This document shows positions 1 through 6,245 of a stretch of 12,010 nucleotides of DNA, one piece after another (position 1 is the first letter of the stretch; each line of letters starts with the position of its first letter). The position numbers were made by a program, and so were the translations under genes. The notes under the pieces are model-generated. The model was not told the origin of the DNA, did no database searches, and saw nothing but the letters and a program-made list of their open reading frames with translations. The DNA is from Bacteroidales bacterium (GTDB taxonomy: Bacteria; Bacteroidota; Bacteroidia; Bacteroidales; UBA7960): positions 1 to 12,010 of the forward strand of contig PWND01000264.1 of the NCBI GenBank assembly GCA_003557965.1. Reading direction: 5' to 3'.

Positions 1-875
1 AGTAATGCAAGTACGCTTTCTCTGTCATGATATCTTTCATTAATAATATCCCTGAACTCGTCAGCTCCAAGAACATCAACATAACTGATGTTTCTTGAAA
101 GAGAGTAAGTTCCATTATACGATAAAGAAAGAGGCAGGCCCTCTTCTCCTCTTTTAGTGGTAATAATTATAACACCGTTAGATGCTCTTGACCCATAAAT
201 TGCAGTGGCGCTGGCATCTTTAAGAACAGTGAACGATTCAATATCATTAGGGTTAATTGTAGCCAGCGGGTTCCTGATTCCGGGTACTCCGTCAGTATCA
301 ATAGGCACCCCATCAATAACAATTAACGGATCGTTGCTTGCAGCCAGAGATGACCCACCCCTGATTCTGATAACATCACCACTTCCGGGAGCACCACCTG
401 CTGAAGTAACCTGTACACCAGGAATTTTACCGGCAACAAGGCCTGCAGGTGAGGTAATATGCCCCTTGTTAAAATCACGGCTTTCAACAACCGCAATTGA
501 ACCAGTTGCATCCTCTCTCTTTGCTACACCATAACCAATGATAACAACATCGGATAAGATTGCTATATCAGCATATAGCTCAAAGTTAAGAGTAATAATT
601 TCATTGGCAACTACAGTAACATCGCGAAACTCAGTTTCATAACCCATGAAACTTACTCTTAAAGTAACATCTCCTTCTGGCAAAGTAAGGGTGTACTCTC
701 CGTTATAATCGGTTATTGCCCCTTGTGTAGTGCCATCAATAATTACGTTTGCTCCGGGCAAAGTTTCTCCGGTTGCCCGATCTGATACTACACCTTTTAT
801 AGTGCCTTGCTGGGCATATAAAGATGCAGATAGCAAACCAACGAATAGCAGACAAAGTTTAATTTTTCTAATCAT
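1..875 (-). CDS. SusC/RagA-family TonB-linked outer membrane receptor, N-terminal part (runs off the left edge)
   Basis: I translated the minus strand from ATG at 873-875. The frame is open to the window edge (291 codons), so only the N-terminal third is present. Residues 1-21 form a signal peptide ending SLYA before QQ. Residues about 24-102 are a carboxypeptidase-regulatory-like (CarboxypepD_reg-like) beta domain (GVVSDRATGETLPGANV, GYE). Then follow the SusC-type linker DVVIIGYGVAKRED (109-122) and a TonB plug domain with IRIRGGSS, PLIVIDGVPI and the hallmark KDASATAIYGSRASNGV (219-235). No N-terminal STN signalling domain is present. Members of this family pair with a SusD lipoprotein and import oligosaccharides or peptides across the outer membrane using TonB energy; the substrate cannot be read from this part. 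A SusD gene would be expected beyond the left edge. A LacI-type palindrome lies upstream at 1113-1126, which would suit a carbohydrate locus, but that link is inference. Confidence 0.95.
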   Translation of the reverse strand, partial: MIRKIKLCLLFVGLLSASLYAQQGTIKGVVSDRATGETLPGANVIIDGTTQGAITDYNGEYTLTLPEGDVTLRVSFMGYETEFRDVTVVANEIITLNFELYADIAILSDVVIIGYGVAKREDATGSIAVVESRDFNKGHITSPAGLVAGKIPGVQVTSAGGAPGSGDVIRIRGGSSLAASNDPLIVIDGVPIDTDGVPGIRNPLATINPNDIESFTVLKDASATAIYGSRASNGVIIITTKRGEEGLPLSLSYNGTYSLSRNISYVDVLGADEFRDIINERYHDRESVLAL

Positions 876-1039
876 ACTAAAATGGTTTTACTTTAAATTC
901 AATTAAACAATAAAACAAAGCTTAAATTTAATCCTTTTTTTCTAAAAAACATTAACCGGCAATAAAAAATATTGTTGATTAAAATTCAAAACAACAGAAT
1001 AATATATTTTATTTGTGGTTTAATATATTTTCAAGACAA

Positions 1040-1047
1040 CAAATCTA
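1040..1047 (-). promoter_or_regulatory. Candidate -7 promoter element for the SusC-type gene
   Basis: On the minus strand this reads TAGATTTG, a full match to the Bacteroidota -7 element TAnnTTTG. I see no TTTG at the expected -33 distance, and the leader to the ATG at 875 would be about 155-160 nt, so this is a weak call. Confidence 0.3.
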
Positions 1048-1112
1048 AAAATTAAATGGCATTTTTCCTATAATCTTAATCCTGAAAACCAACATTTTAT
1101 ATCAAAAATCGT

Positions 1113-1126
1113 CGCAAACGTTTGCG
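1113..1126. promoter_or_regulatory. Perfect 14-bp palindrome, LacI-family operator type
   Basis: The sequence CGCAAACGTTTGCG is a perfect palindrome with a central CG, the form bound by LacI/GalR-family repressors (compare the PurR box and cre-type sites). It is a GC-rich island in AT-rich DNA between two divergent genes. It sits about 240 nt upstream of the SusC-type start and 88 nt upstream of the peptidase start, where it ends 41 nt before the peptidase -7 box. It could therefore serve either gene; a sugar-responsive regulator of the SusC-type locus is the more usual arrangement. No LacI-family regulator gene is in this window. The palindrome is seen directly; the regulator family is inferred from its form. 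Confidence 0.6.
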
Positions 1127-1167
1127 GAAAATTTATTTTTATTACCATCAAAAAAATAATAAAAACA

Positions 1168-1175
1168 TATCTTTG
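1168..1175 (+). promoter_or_regulatory. -7 promoter element of the C69 peptidase gene
   Basis: TATCTTTG matches the Bacteroidota -7 element TAnnTTTG exactly and would start transcription near 1180-1183, giving a leader of about 32-35 nt to the ATG at 1215. The region about 20 nt upstream is T/A-rich without a clear TTTG -33 element. Confidence 0.55.
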
Positions 1176-1214
1176 TTCAGTAATGAAAATTATTATTAAA
1201 CAAATCTAAGAGCA

Positions 1215-2948
1215 ATGAAAAAGTTGAAAGTTTTTATAGTTTTATTCTTTCTTTGGGGCATTACTGAAGGGTTTTCATGTACGAGTTATTTGGTTACTCC
1301 CGGAGCTTCAGTAGATGGTTCAAGTATGATTAGTTATGCTGCTGATTCGCACATAAGATATGGTGAATTATATCATTTCCCCGGAGGCCCGAGGCCTGAA
1401 GGGTCATATTTCCAGGCATATTACAGGGGGAGTCATAAGCCGTTAGGAAAAATTCCTTATCCTGAAACAACATATAATGTTGTTGGATACATTAACGAAA
1501 AACAGGTTGCTATAGGTGAATCAACTTTTGTTGGCAGAAGAGAATTGTTTGATACTTTAGGATTAATAGATTATACGGGTTTAATGCAAAATGCATTATT
1601 AAGAGCGCCAACCGCAAGAGATGCTATCAAAGTAATTGCGGAGCTAGCGGATGAATACGGCTACTACAGTTATGGAGAATCCTTTTCTATAGCAGACCCT
1701 TATGAAGTATGGATAATGGAAATTATCGGCAAAGGAGTAAACCTTAAAAAGAACAGTGAAACCGGTGAATATTACAATGCGAATAAGGGAGCTGTATGGG
1801 TTGCGAAAAGAATACCTGACGGGTATATTTCAGCACATGCAAATCATGCACGAATTACTACTTTCCCTCAAGGCAGAAGCAGGGAGTCAATTACCAATAA
1901 AGAGTTTGATAAGCTGCATGACCCAAGAGTGCGTGTGATATATTCCCATGATGTAGTAGATTTTGCACGCGAACAAGGCTATTATGAAGGAAGAGACCGT
2001 GATTTTAGCTTTTCCGATGTTTATGCACCTCTCACCTTTGGAGCATTACGATTTTGCGAAGCTCGTGTTTGGAGTGCTTTTAGACAGGTAAACAGCGAAA
2101 TGGAGCAATACAAAGATTATGCCTTTGGTTATGAAAAAGATAATCGCATGCCATTGTATATAAAGCCCGACAGGAAGTTGTCGGTAAAAGATTTATTTGA
2201 CTTCAAACGGGACTATCTGCAAGGCACAGAATATGACATGACTAAAGATGTAGGTGCAGGCCCGTGGGGCAAACCCTACAGGTGGCGTCCTTTAACGTGG
2301 GAAATTGACGGCAAAACATATTTTCATGAACGAACAACCGCAACACAGCAAACAGGTTTTTCTTTTATTACTCAGTCACGAAGAAACTATCCGGGGCCAA
2401 TAGGCGGTATTATTTGGTTTGGCGTTGACGATACCAACCTGACAGTATATGTTCCGATGTATGCCGGAATTACAAAAGCTCCGGAATCTTATGCCGAAGG
2501 CAACGGGAACATACTGGAATACTCCGATGATGCCGCTTTCTGGGTGTTTAACAAACTTGCTCATTTTGTTTACTTAAGATACAGCCTTAAAATTGATGAT
2601 GTAAGAAAAGTACAGAACGAGCTGGAGTCGAGATTTGTTAAAATGGTTCCGGCCATTGATGCAACAGCTAAAAAAATATATAAAGAAAACCCCGGACTCG
2701 CCATAGAATTTCTTACAGACTTTTCAGTAAACATGGGTAATTATACTGTGGAACGATGGGAGGATTTATTCAGGTTTTTAATGGTTAAATACATTGATGG
2801 AAATATTAAAAAAGATATTGATGGAGAATTTGTAACTAATGAATATGGGAAATACCCGATAGTAAAGCATCCCGATTACCCTGAATGGTGGCTCCGTTTG
2901 ATAATTGAAAAAACCGGTGACAAATTCTTATATCTTGATTTCGAATAA
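1215..2948 (+). CDS. Secreted C69-family dipeptidase (Ntn-hydrolase)
   Basis: The 577-residue product begins with a signal peptide (about residues 1-21, KK then a hydrophobic stretch) directly followed by CTSYLVTPGASVDGSS (22-37). This is the peptidase family C69 N terminus, in which the cysteine exposed by cleavage (Cys22) is the N-terminal nucleophile. Other family-like blocks are GESTF (101-105), GESFSIADPYEVWIMEIIGKG split across 154-174, and GAVWVAKRIPDGYISAHANHAR across 192-213. C69 enzymes cleave dipeptides or short peptides; export here suggests peptide or peptidoglycan-peptide breakdown in the periplasm or outside the cell. The length is somewhat above the roughly 470-residue lactobacillus enzymes, within the range I would expect for Bacteroidota members. 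The ATG lies about 32-35 nt after the predicted transcription start, with no Shine-Dalgarno, as normal in this phylum. It ends exactly where the convergent gene ends. A lipoprotein reading (GFSC) is less likely, because the lipobox leucine is missing and the cysteine is needed for catalysis. Confidence 0.9.
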   Translation: MKKLKVFIVLFFLWGITEGFSCTSYLVTPGASVDGSSMISYAADSHIRYGELYHFPGGPRPEGSYFQAYYRGSHKPLGKIPYPETTYNVVGYINEKQVAIGESTFVGRRELFDTLGLIDYTGLMQNALLRAPTARDAIKVIAELADEYGYYSYGESFSIADPYEVWIMEIIGKGVNLKKNSETGEYYNANKGAVWVAKRIPDGYISAHANHARITTFPQGRSRESITNKEFDKLHDPRVRVIYSHDVVDFAREQGYYEGRDRDFSFSDVYAPLTFGALRFCEARVWSAFRQVNSEMEQYKDYAFGYEKDNRMPLYIKPDRKLSVKDLFDFKRDYLQGTEYDMTKDVGAGPWGKPYRWRPLTWEIDGKTYFHERTTATQQTGFSFITQSRRNYPGPIGGIIWFGVDDTNLTVYVPMYAGITKAPESYAEGNGNILEYSDDAAFWVFNKLAHFVYLRYSLKIDDVRKVQNELESRFVKMVPAIDATAKKIYKENPGLAIEFLTDFSVNMGNYTVERWEDLFRFLMVKYIDGNIKKDIDGEFVTNEYGKYPIVKHPDYPEWWLRLIIEKTGDKFLYLDFE

Positions 2949-3458
2949 TTAGCTTAATTTGTGTTCCTTTTTTATTCTGGCTACGGCATTTTTTATGCCG
3001 GGAGAAAGTGGCGCTATGTAGGGCTCCTGCAAAAGCAAGCTTATCTCTTTGTAAAGCTCAGGATATTTCTTTGCTATTCTAATAATCATTAATAATGCAT
3101 TAAATCTTACAGAGGGAGAACTGTTTGTTTTTTCCCAAATACCAACACAAAAATCAAATAAAAATCCTTCATGATCTTCTTCCAGCTCCATTATATAAAG
3201 GATTTTTAAAAGTTCCCTTTGATGGCCGTCTTTTTTGTCCTTTATACTTTCTATTATCATCGAAATATAAGGAAAGATTCTCTTGTCGTTCTTTTCTATA
3301 CAACTCCATAGCAGCCAGGCAGCCCGCCATGAGTAAGGCTGCTTGTTTTTTAAGGCTAACTTTATTGCTGTATCAACAAATTCAGGATGTGATTTAATAA
3401 AAGAAATCATTCCTTCTTTATTAAAACTTTCCAAAACGTGCATTAATTTTTTTTCCAT
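2949..3458 (-). CDS. Small all-helical HEAT-like repeat protein, function unknown
   Basis: From the ATG at 3458 the product has 169 residues. The reading frame extends to an earlier ATG at 3482 (177 residues), but that stretch contains a perfect -7 promoter box (3468-3475), so I prefer 3458; the ATG at 3443 is also possible. The whole sequence looks like paired amphipathic helices, with SWRAAWLLWSCIEKND, FPYISMIIESI, RELLKILYI, VRFNALLMIIRIAKKYPELYKEI and a final SPGIKNAVARIKKEH. The pattern SWRAAW, then FPYI, then a helix repeat with YPEL resembles a small Bacteroidota family of HEAT-like proteins that is often mislabelled adenylosuccinate lyase in databases; I see no lyase catalytic motif here. 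No signal peptide or membrane segment is visible, so it is probably a cytosolic protein-binding scaffold. Its stop codon abuts the stop of the convergent peptidase gene with no spacer. Confidence 0.75.
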   Translation of the reverse strand: MEKKLMHVLESFNKEGMISFIKSHPEFVDTAIKLALKNKQPYSWRAAWLLWSCIEKNDKRIFPYISMIIESIKDKKDGHQRELLKILYIMELEEDHEGFLFDFCVGIWEKTNSSPSVRFNALLMIIRIAKKYPELYKEISLLLQEPYIAPLSPGIKNAVARIKKEHKLS

Positions 3459-3467
3459 ACGTTCTGT

Positions 3468-3475
3468 CAAAATTA
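3468..3475 (-). promoter_or_regulatory. -7 promoter element that decides the start of the HEAT-like gene
   Basis: On the minus strand this reads TAATTTTG, a full match to TAnnTTTG. It lies inside the codons between the ATG at 3482 and the ATG at 3458. If it is used, the transcript starts near 3461-3464, so the ATG at 3482 cannot be used. Translation would start at 3458 (almost leaderless) or 3443 (about 20 nt leader). A TTTCG about 18 nt upstream is only a partial -33 element. Confidence 0.4.
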
Positions 3476-3548
3476 TATACATCAGGTAATGTACGAAATT
3501 AATAAAAATTAAAGCTTAAAAGGTTTTGCTTTGTACTTTATTATCCTG

Positions 3549-3567
3549 CATATTAAATATTAATATG
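3549..3567. promoter_or_regulatory. 19-bp palindrome, possible operator, between divergent genes
   Basis: Two perfect 8-bp arms, CATATTAA and TTAATATG, flank a 3-bp spacer ATA. The site lies in the 169-193 nt spacer between the leftward HEAT-like gene and the rightward receptor gene, 84 nt before the receptor ATG. The form is that of a dimeric regulator site, but it consists almost only of A and T, so chance is a real alternative. Confidence 0.3.
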
Positions 3568-3651
3568 TGTCTTAAAAATGCTTAAACAAAAACAAAACAC
3601 CCTTTTTCTCGTTTTCTTTGTAATTCATTTTAATCAAACACATATAATCTA

Positions 3652-6042
3652 ATGTTGCGGTATTTTGGTTTACTTGCTTTATTATATTTAGCCACAAGTA
3701 ACCTTGTGTTATCAAGTTCTGTAAAAGTTGTTGTAAAAGATGAGCAAAAACTTCCTCTTATTGGAGCTACAATTAAGCTAACAGAAGAAAATGAAACCTC
3801 ATCATTTTATAACATTACGGATTTTGATGGGGTTGCTGTTTTCCCGGATTTAAAGCCAGGCCAATACACAATGAAAGTAACTTACGTTGGTTACAGTCCG
3901 TTTGAAAAAAATATAAGCTATAAAGAAGATTACGTTGAGTACGAAGTCCATCTGGAGCCATCATCCTTAAGTATTGCAGGAGTTACAATTACAGCAACAC
4001 GGCCACTAATTAGCCAGGAGGGTGACAAAATGATTATTGACCCTGAGCCATTAGCGGGAATAAGCAATAATACACTTGAAGTGCTTGAAAGCACCCCCGG
4101 CCTTTATGTTGATCAGGATGGAGGCATTTTTATTAGCAGTGCAACACCTGCAACAGTATATATTAATGGAAGAGAGCAGAAAATGAGCAATCAGGACATT
4201 AATACCATATTAAGCAGTTTGCCTCCAAACAGTGTTGAAAGAATTGAAGTTATCAGAACTCCCTCAACAAGATATGATGCTGCAAGCTCAGGTGGTATTG
4301 TCAATATAGTTCTTAAAAGAGGAATGAGAATAGGGCGATTTGGTTCAGTAAACGCAGGCATGAATCAGGGTAATTATGGAAATCGCTTTGCCGGTCTTAG
4401 CTTTAATAATAGTAGCGATAGAAGTACATCCTATGCTATGATAAACTATAATTATCGTGATATGCTGGAAGAACTTAATTCTGTCAGACATTTGCAAAAC
4501 CAGTCATTACTGGGGCAGGATGCAAATACAAGGAGAAGCAATAACCAGTTATATTTAGGTTACGGAATTAATTATGACTTTAATGAGGATATAAGTTTGG
4601 CTTATGATGGCAGAATTAATACGGGCCTTAGAAAATCAGTTTCAGATAATGTAAATATTATTGAAGATATTGATGACAGTATTGCTGAAACTATTAACCT
4701 CACAAATAATAATAATGATCTACTAAGTATTCAACAAGATCTCGGCCTGATGATAAAGCTTGATACTGTGGGATCTGAACTGGACACAAAGCTCAGCTAT
4801 TCTTATGGCGGCAACAGGATAAAGCAAGATTATACAACGGAGTATTTTATGCCGTTTAATATTGTAAACACCGGCAAAGGCAATGGTATTCAAAACAGGC
4901 ACTTTTTATCATTTCAGTCGGATTTTACTTATAAGCTACCCTTTGATATAAGCCTGGAAACCGGAATAAAAAGCAGCTTGCAACAATACGACAGTGATTC
5001 TGAGTTTTTCGTAAAGGTTGATGGTTCTTTTATAAATGATACCTTAAGGACAAATTCATTTGAGTATAACGAAAGCATCAGTGCAGCCTATTTACAATTA
5101 TCCCGTGATATTGGGCTGGGGTTGCATCTTAGGGCGGGCGTAAGGTTTGAGCATACTTATATGGATGGAAACCAGATAATACCGGCTGACACAAGCTTTT
5201 TGGTTAACAGGGCTGACTTTTTCCCTTATTTATTCTTGAGCCGGGATTTGGTTACACTATTTGATGAAATAGCTCTTACAGGCTACATGATTTATCGCCG
5301 CACAATAAGCAGGCCGGGGTATCAAAACCTTAATCCATACGTAAGTTTTGTTGACCAGTTTATGTATGAAACTGGCAATCCTGCATTAAAACCACAATTT
5401 ACAGATAATGTTGAGTTTAATATAAGCTTTAATAACTTTCCTGTTTTTGCAATAGGGCAAAACCGCACAAAAGATATTTTTTCTTCTGTTATGTATAGTG
5501 ATGAAAACTTTAATGATGTTTTGGTAAGAACTTATGATAATCTGGGCCAAAGCAAGGAAACATATTTTCGTGCAATGATTGGGATACCACCCGGGGGCAG
5601 ATACTTTTTTGCCCTTGGAGGCCAATATAATTACCTGGAATATGATGGCTTTTATGAAGGCCAGGCCTTAGACTTTACTAATGGAAGCTGGAGACTGTTT
5701 ACGTTTCACTCTTTAAGGCTTTTCGACCAAACCAGGCTCACATTAACCGGATTTATGATGACTGGCGGACAATGGAACTTCTATGAATTAGAAACTTTTG
5801 GAATGCTTAACATAGGCTTGTCGCAAACTTTTCTTAACAGGCAGCTTACCGTAACAGTTAATGCCAGGGATGTACTCAGAACTATGGTAACAGAGTTTGA
5901 ATTCAACCAGGGTAATACATACAGCTATGGCAGCAGATATACTGATAATATGAGATTTGGCATTAGTGTTCGTTATAATTTTGGAATAAGACAACAGGAA
6001 GAGCAGCGAGATCAAATTCCTGATATGGATGTGGATTTTTAA
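3652..6042 (+). CDS. TonB-dependent-receptor-like outer membrane beta-barrel protein
   Basis: The product has 796 residues. Residues 1-22 are a signal peptide. Residues about 23-102 form a carboxypeptidase-regulatory-like domain (GATIKLTEENE, TDFDGVAVFPDLKPGQYTM, YVGYSPF). Residues about 110-225 form a plug domain with TPGLYVDQDGGI, VYINGREQKMS and ERIEVIRTPSTRYDAASSGG followed by NIVLKR. The remainder is a beta-barrel of alternating polar and aromatic strands (DYNFNEDISL-type repeats, ISRPGYQNLNPYVSFVDQ, GNPALKPQ), ending FGISVRYNFGI and then a 15-residue charged tail RQQEEQRDQIPDMDV plus DF. This layout fits the outer membrane protein beta-barrel family (Pfam OMP_b-brl_3) and not SusC: the SusC linker and the SAT-IYGSRAANG hallmark are absent, and no SusD-like gene is adjacent. 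The ligand is unknown; relatives are implicated in peptide or metal-chelate uptake. It appears monocistronic. Confidence 0.9.
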   Translation: MLRYFGLLALLYLATSNLVLSSSVKVVVKDEQKLPLIGATIKLTEENETSSFYNITDFDGVAVFPDLKPGQYTMKVTYVGYSPFEKNISYKEDYVEYEVHLEPSSLSIAGVTITATRPLISQEGDKMIIDPEPLAGISNNTLEVLESTPGLYVDQDGGIFISSATPATVYINGREQKMSNQDINTILSSLPPNSVERIEVIRTPSTRYDAASSGGIVNIVLKRGMRIGRFGSVNAGMNQGNYGNRFAGLSFNNSSDRSTSYAMINYNYRDMLEELNSVRHLQNQSLLGQDANTRRSNNQLYLGYGINYDFNEDISLAYDGRINTGLRKSVSDNVNIIEDIDDSIAETINLTNNNNDLLSIQQDLGLMIKLDTVGSELDTKLSYSYGGNRIKQDYTTEYFMPFNIVNTGKGNGIQNRHFLSFQSDFTYKLPFDISLETGIKSSLQQYDSDSEFFVKVDGSFINDTLRTNSFEYNESISAAYLQLSRDIGLGLHLRAGVRFEHTYMDGNQIIPADTSFLVNRADFFPYLFLSRDLVTLFDEIALTGYMIYRRTISRPGYQNLNPYVSFVDQFMYETGNPALKPQFTDNVEFNISFNNFPVFAIGQNRTKDIFSSVMYSDENFNDVLVRTYDNLGQSKETYFRAMIGIPPGGRYFFALGGQYNYLEYDGFYEGQALDFTNGSWRLFTFHSLRLFDQTRLTLTGFMMTGGQWNFYELETFGMLNIGLSQTFLNRQLTVTVNARDVLRTMVTEFEFNQGNTYSYGSRYTDNMRFGISVRYNFGIRQQEEQRDQIPDMDVDF

Positions 6043-6213
6043 ATCGGATACATTTCCCTTGAAAAAAACAGGGTTTCATAATTGCATTTTGTTAATTATA
6101 AAAATTAAACAGCCCTTGTTTCCATACCTTACATTACAATTAATTAAAATTTGTTGCATTAATTAGTTCATAAATAGTAGCTATTACAGGCAGGATTTGC
6201 TGGTAATTTATTG
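6043..6213. other. AT-rich intergenic region before the aromatic biosynthesis gene
   Basis: No gene is visible. Shortly after the receptor stop there is a weak hairpin (CCC at 6056-6058 with GGG at 6071-6073, A-rich loop, one bulge) followed by only three T residues, a poor candidate terminator. The right end leads into the -7 box at 6214-6221. Confidence 0.4.
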
Positions 6214-6221
6214 TAAATTTG
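6214..6221 (+). promoter_or_regulatory. -7 promoter element of the DAHP synthase gene
   Basis: TAAATTTG matches the Bacteroidota -7 element exactly and predicts transcription from about 6226-6229, 17-20 nt before the ATG at 6246. A TTTG at 6196-6199 is only 14 nt upstream, too close for a standard -33 element. The last three bases of the box are the in-frame TTG that a longest-ORF reading would take as start, so the box argues against that start. Confidence 0.5.
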
Positions 6222-6245
6222 CGTAAGTTCTTTTTATCAATATCT

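Larger units (their letters stand above)
876..1214. other. Divergent intergenic region between the SusC-type gene and the C69 peptidase gene
   Basis: This is 339 bases of AT-rich DNA without a convincing ORF or RNA gene. It must carry the promoters of both divergent genes. For the rightward gene there is a clear -7 box at 1168-1175. For the leftward gene the best -7 match is TAGATTTG (1040-1047, minus strand). A second candidate closer to the start (916-924) has one extra spacer base. Neither has a clear -33 TTTG. The only GC-rich island is the palindrome at 1113-1126. Confidence 0.7.

Noticed and set aside
205..534. Plus-strand open frame of about 109 codons opposite the SusC-type gene
   Set aside because: It is antisense to a clearly coding minus-strand frame with strong family motifs; its composition (Pro, Leu, Ser, Thr) is typical of a shadow frame.
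1215..1280. Lipoprotein signal (GFSC) at the start of the C69 peptidase
   Set aside because: The -3 position is Gly and -2 is Phe, not a Leu-type lipobox, and the cysteine is the expected catalytic nucleophile, which needs a free N terminus.
2984..3000. Hairpin CGGCAT/ATGCCG as an intrinsic terminator for the peptidase gene
   Set aside because: Only six base pairs, inside the coding part of the opposite gene, and no T tract follows on either strand.
6056..6076. Terminator after the outer-membrane receptor gene
   Set aside because: The stem is about five pairs with a bulge and only three T residues follow; mentioned in the spacer entry but not called.
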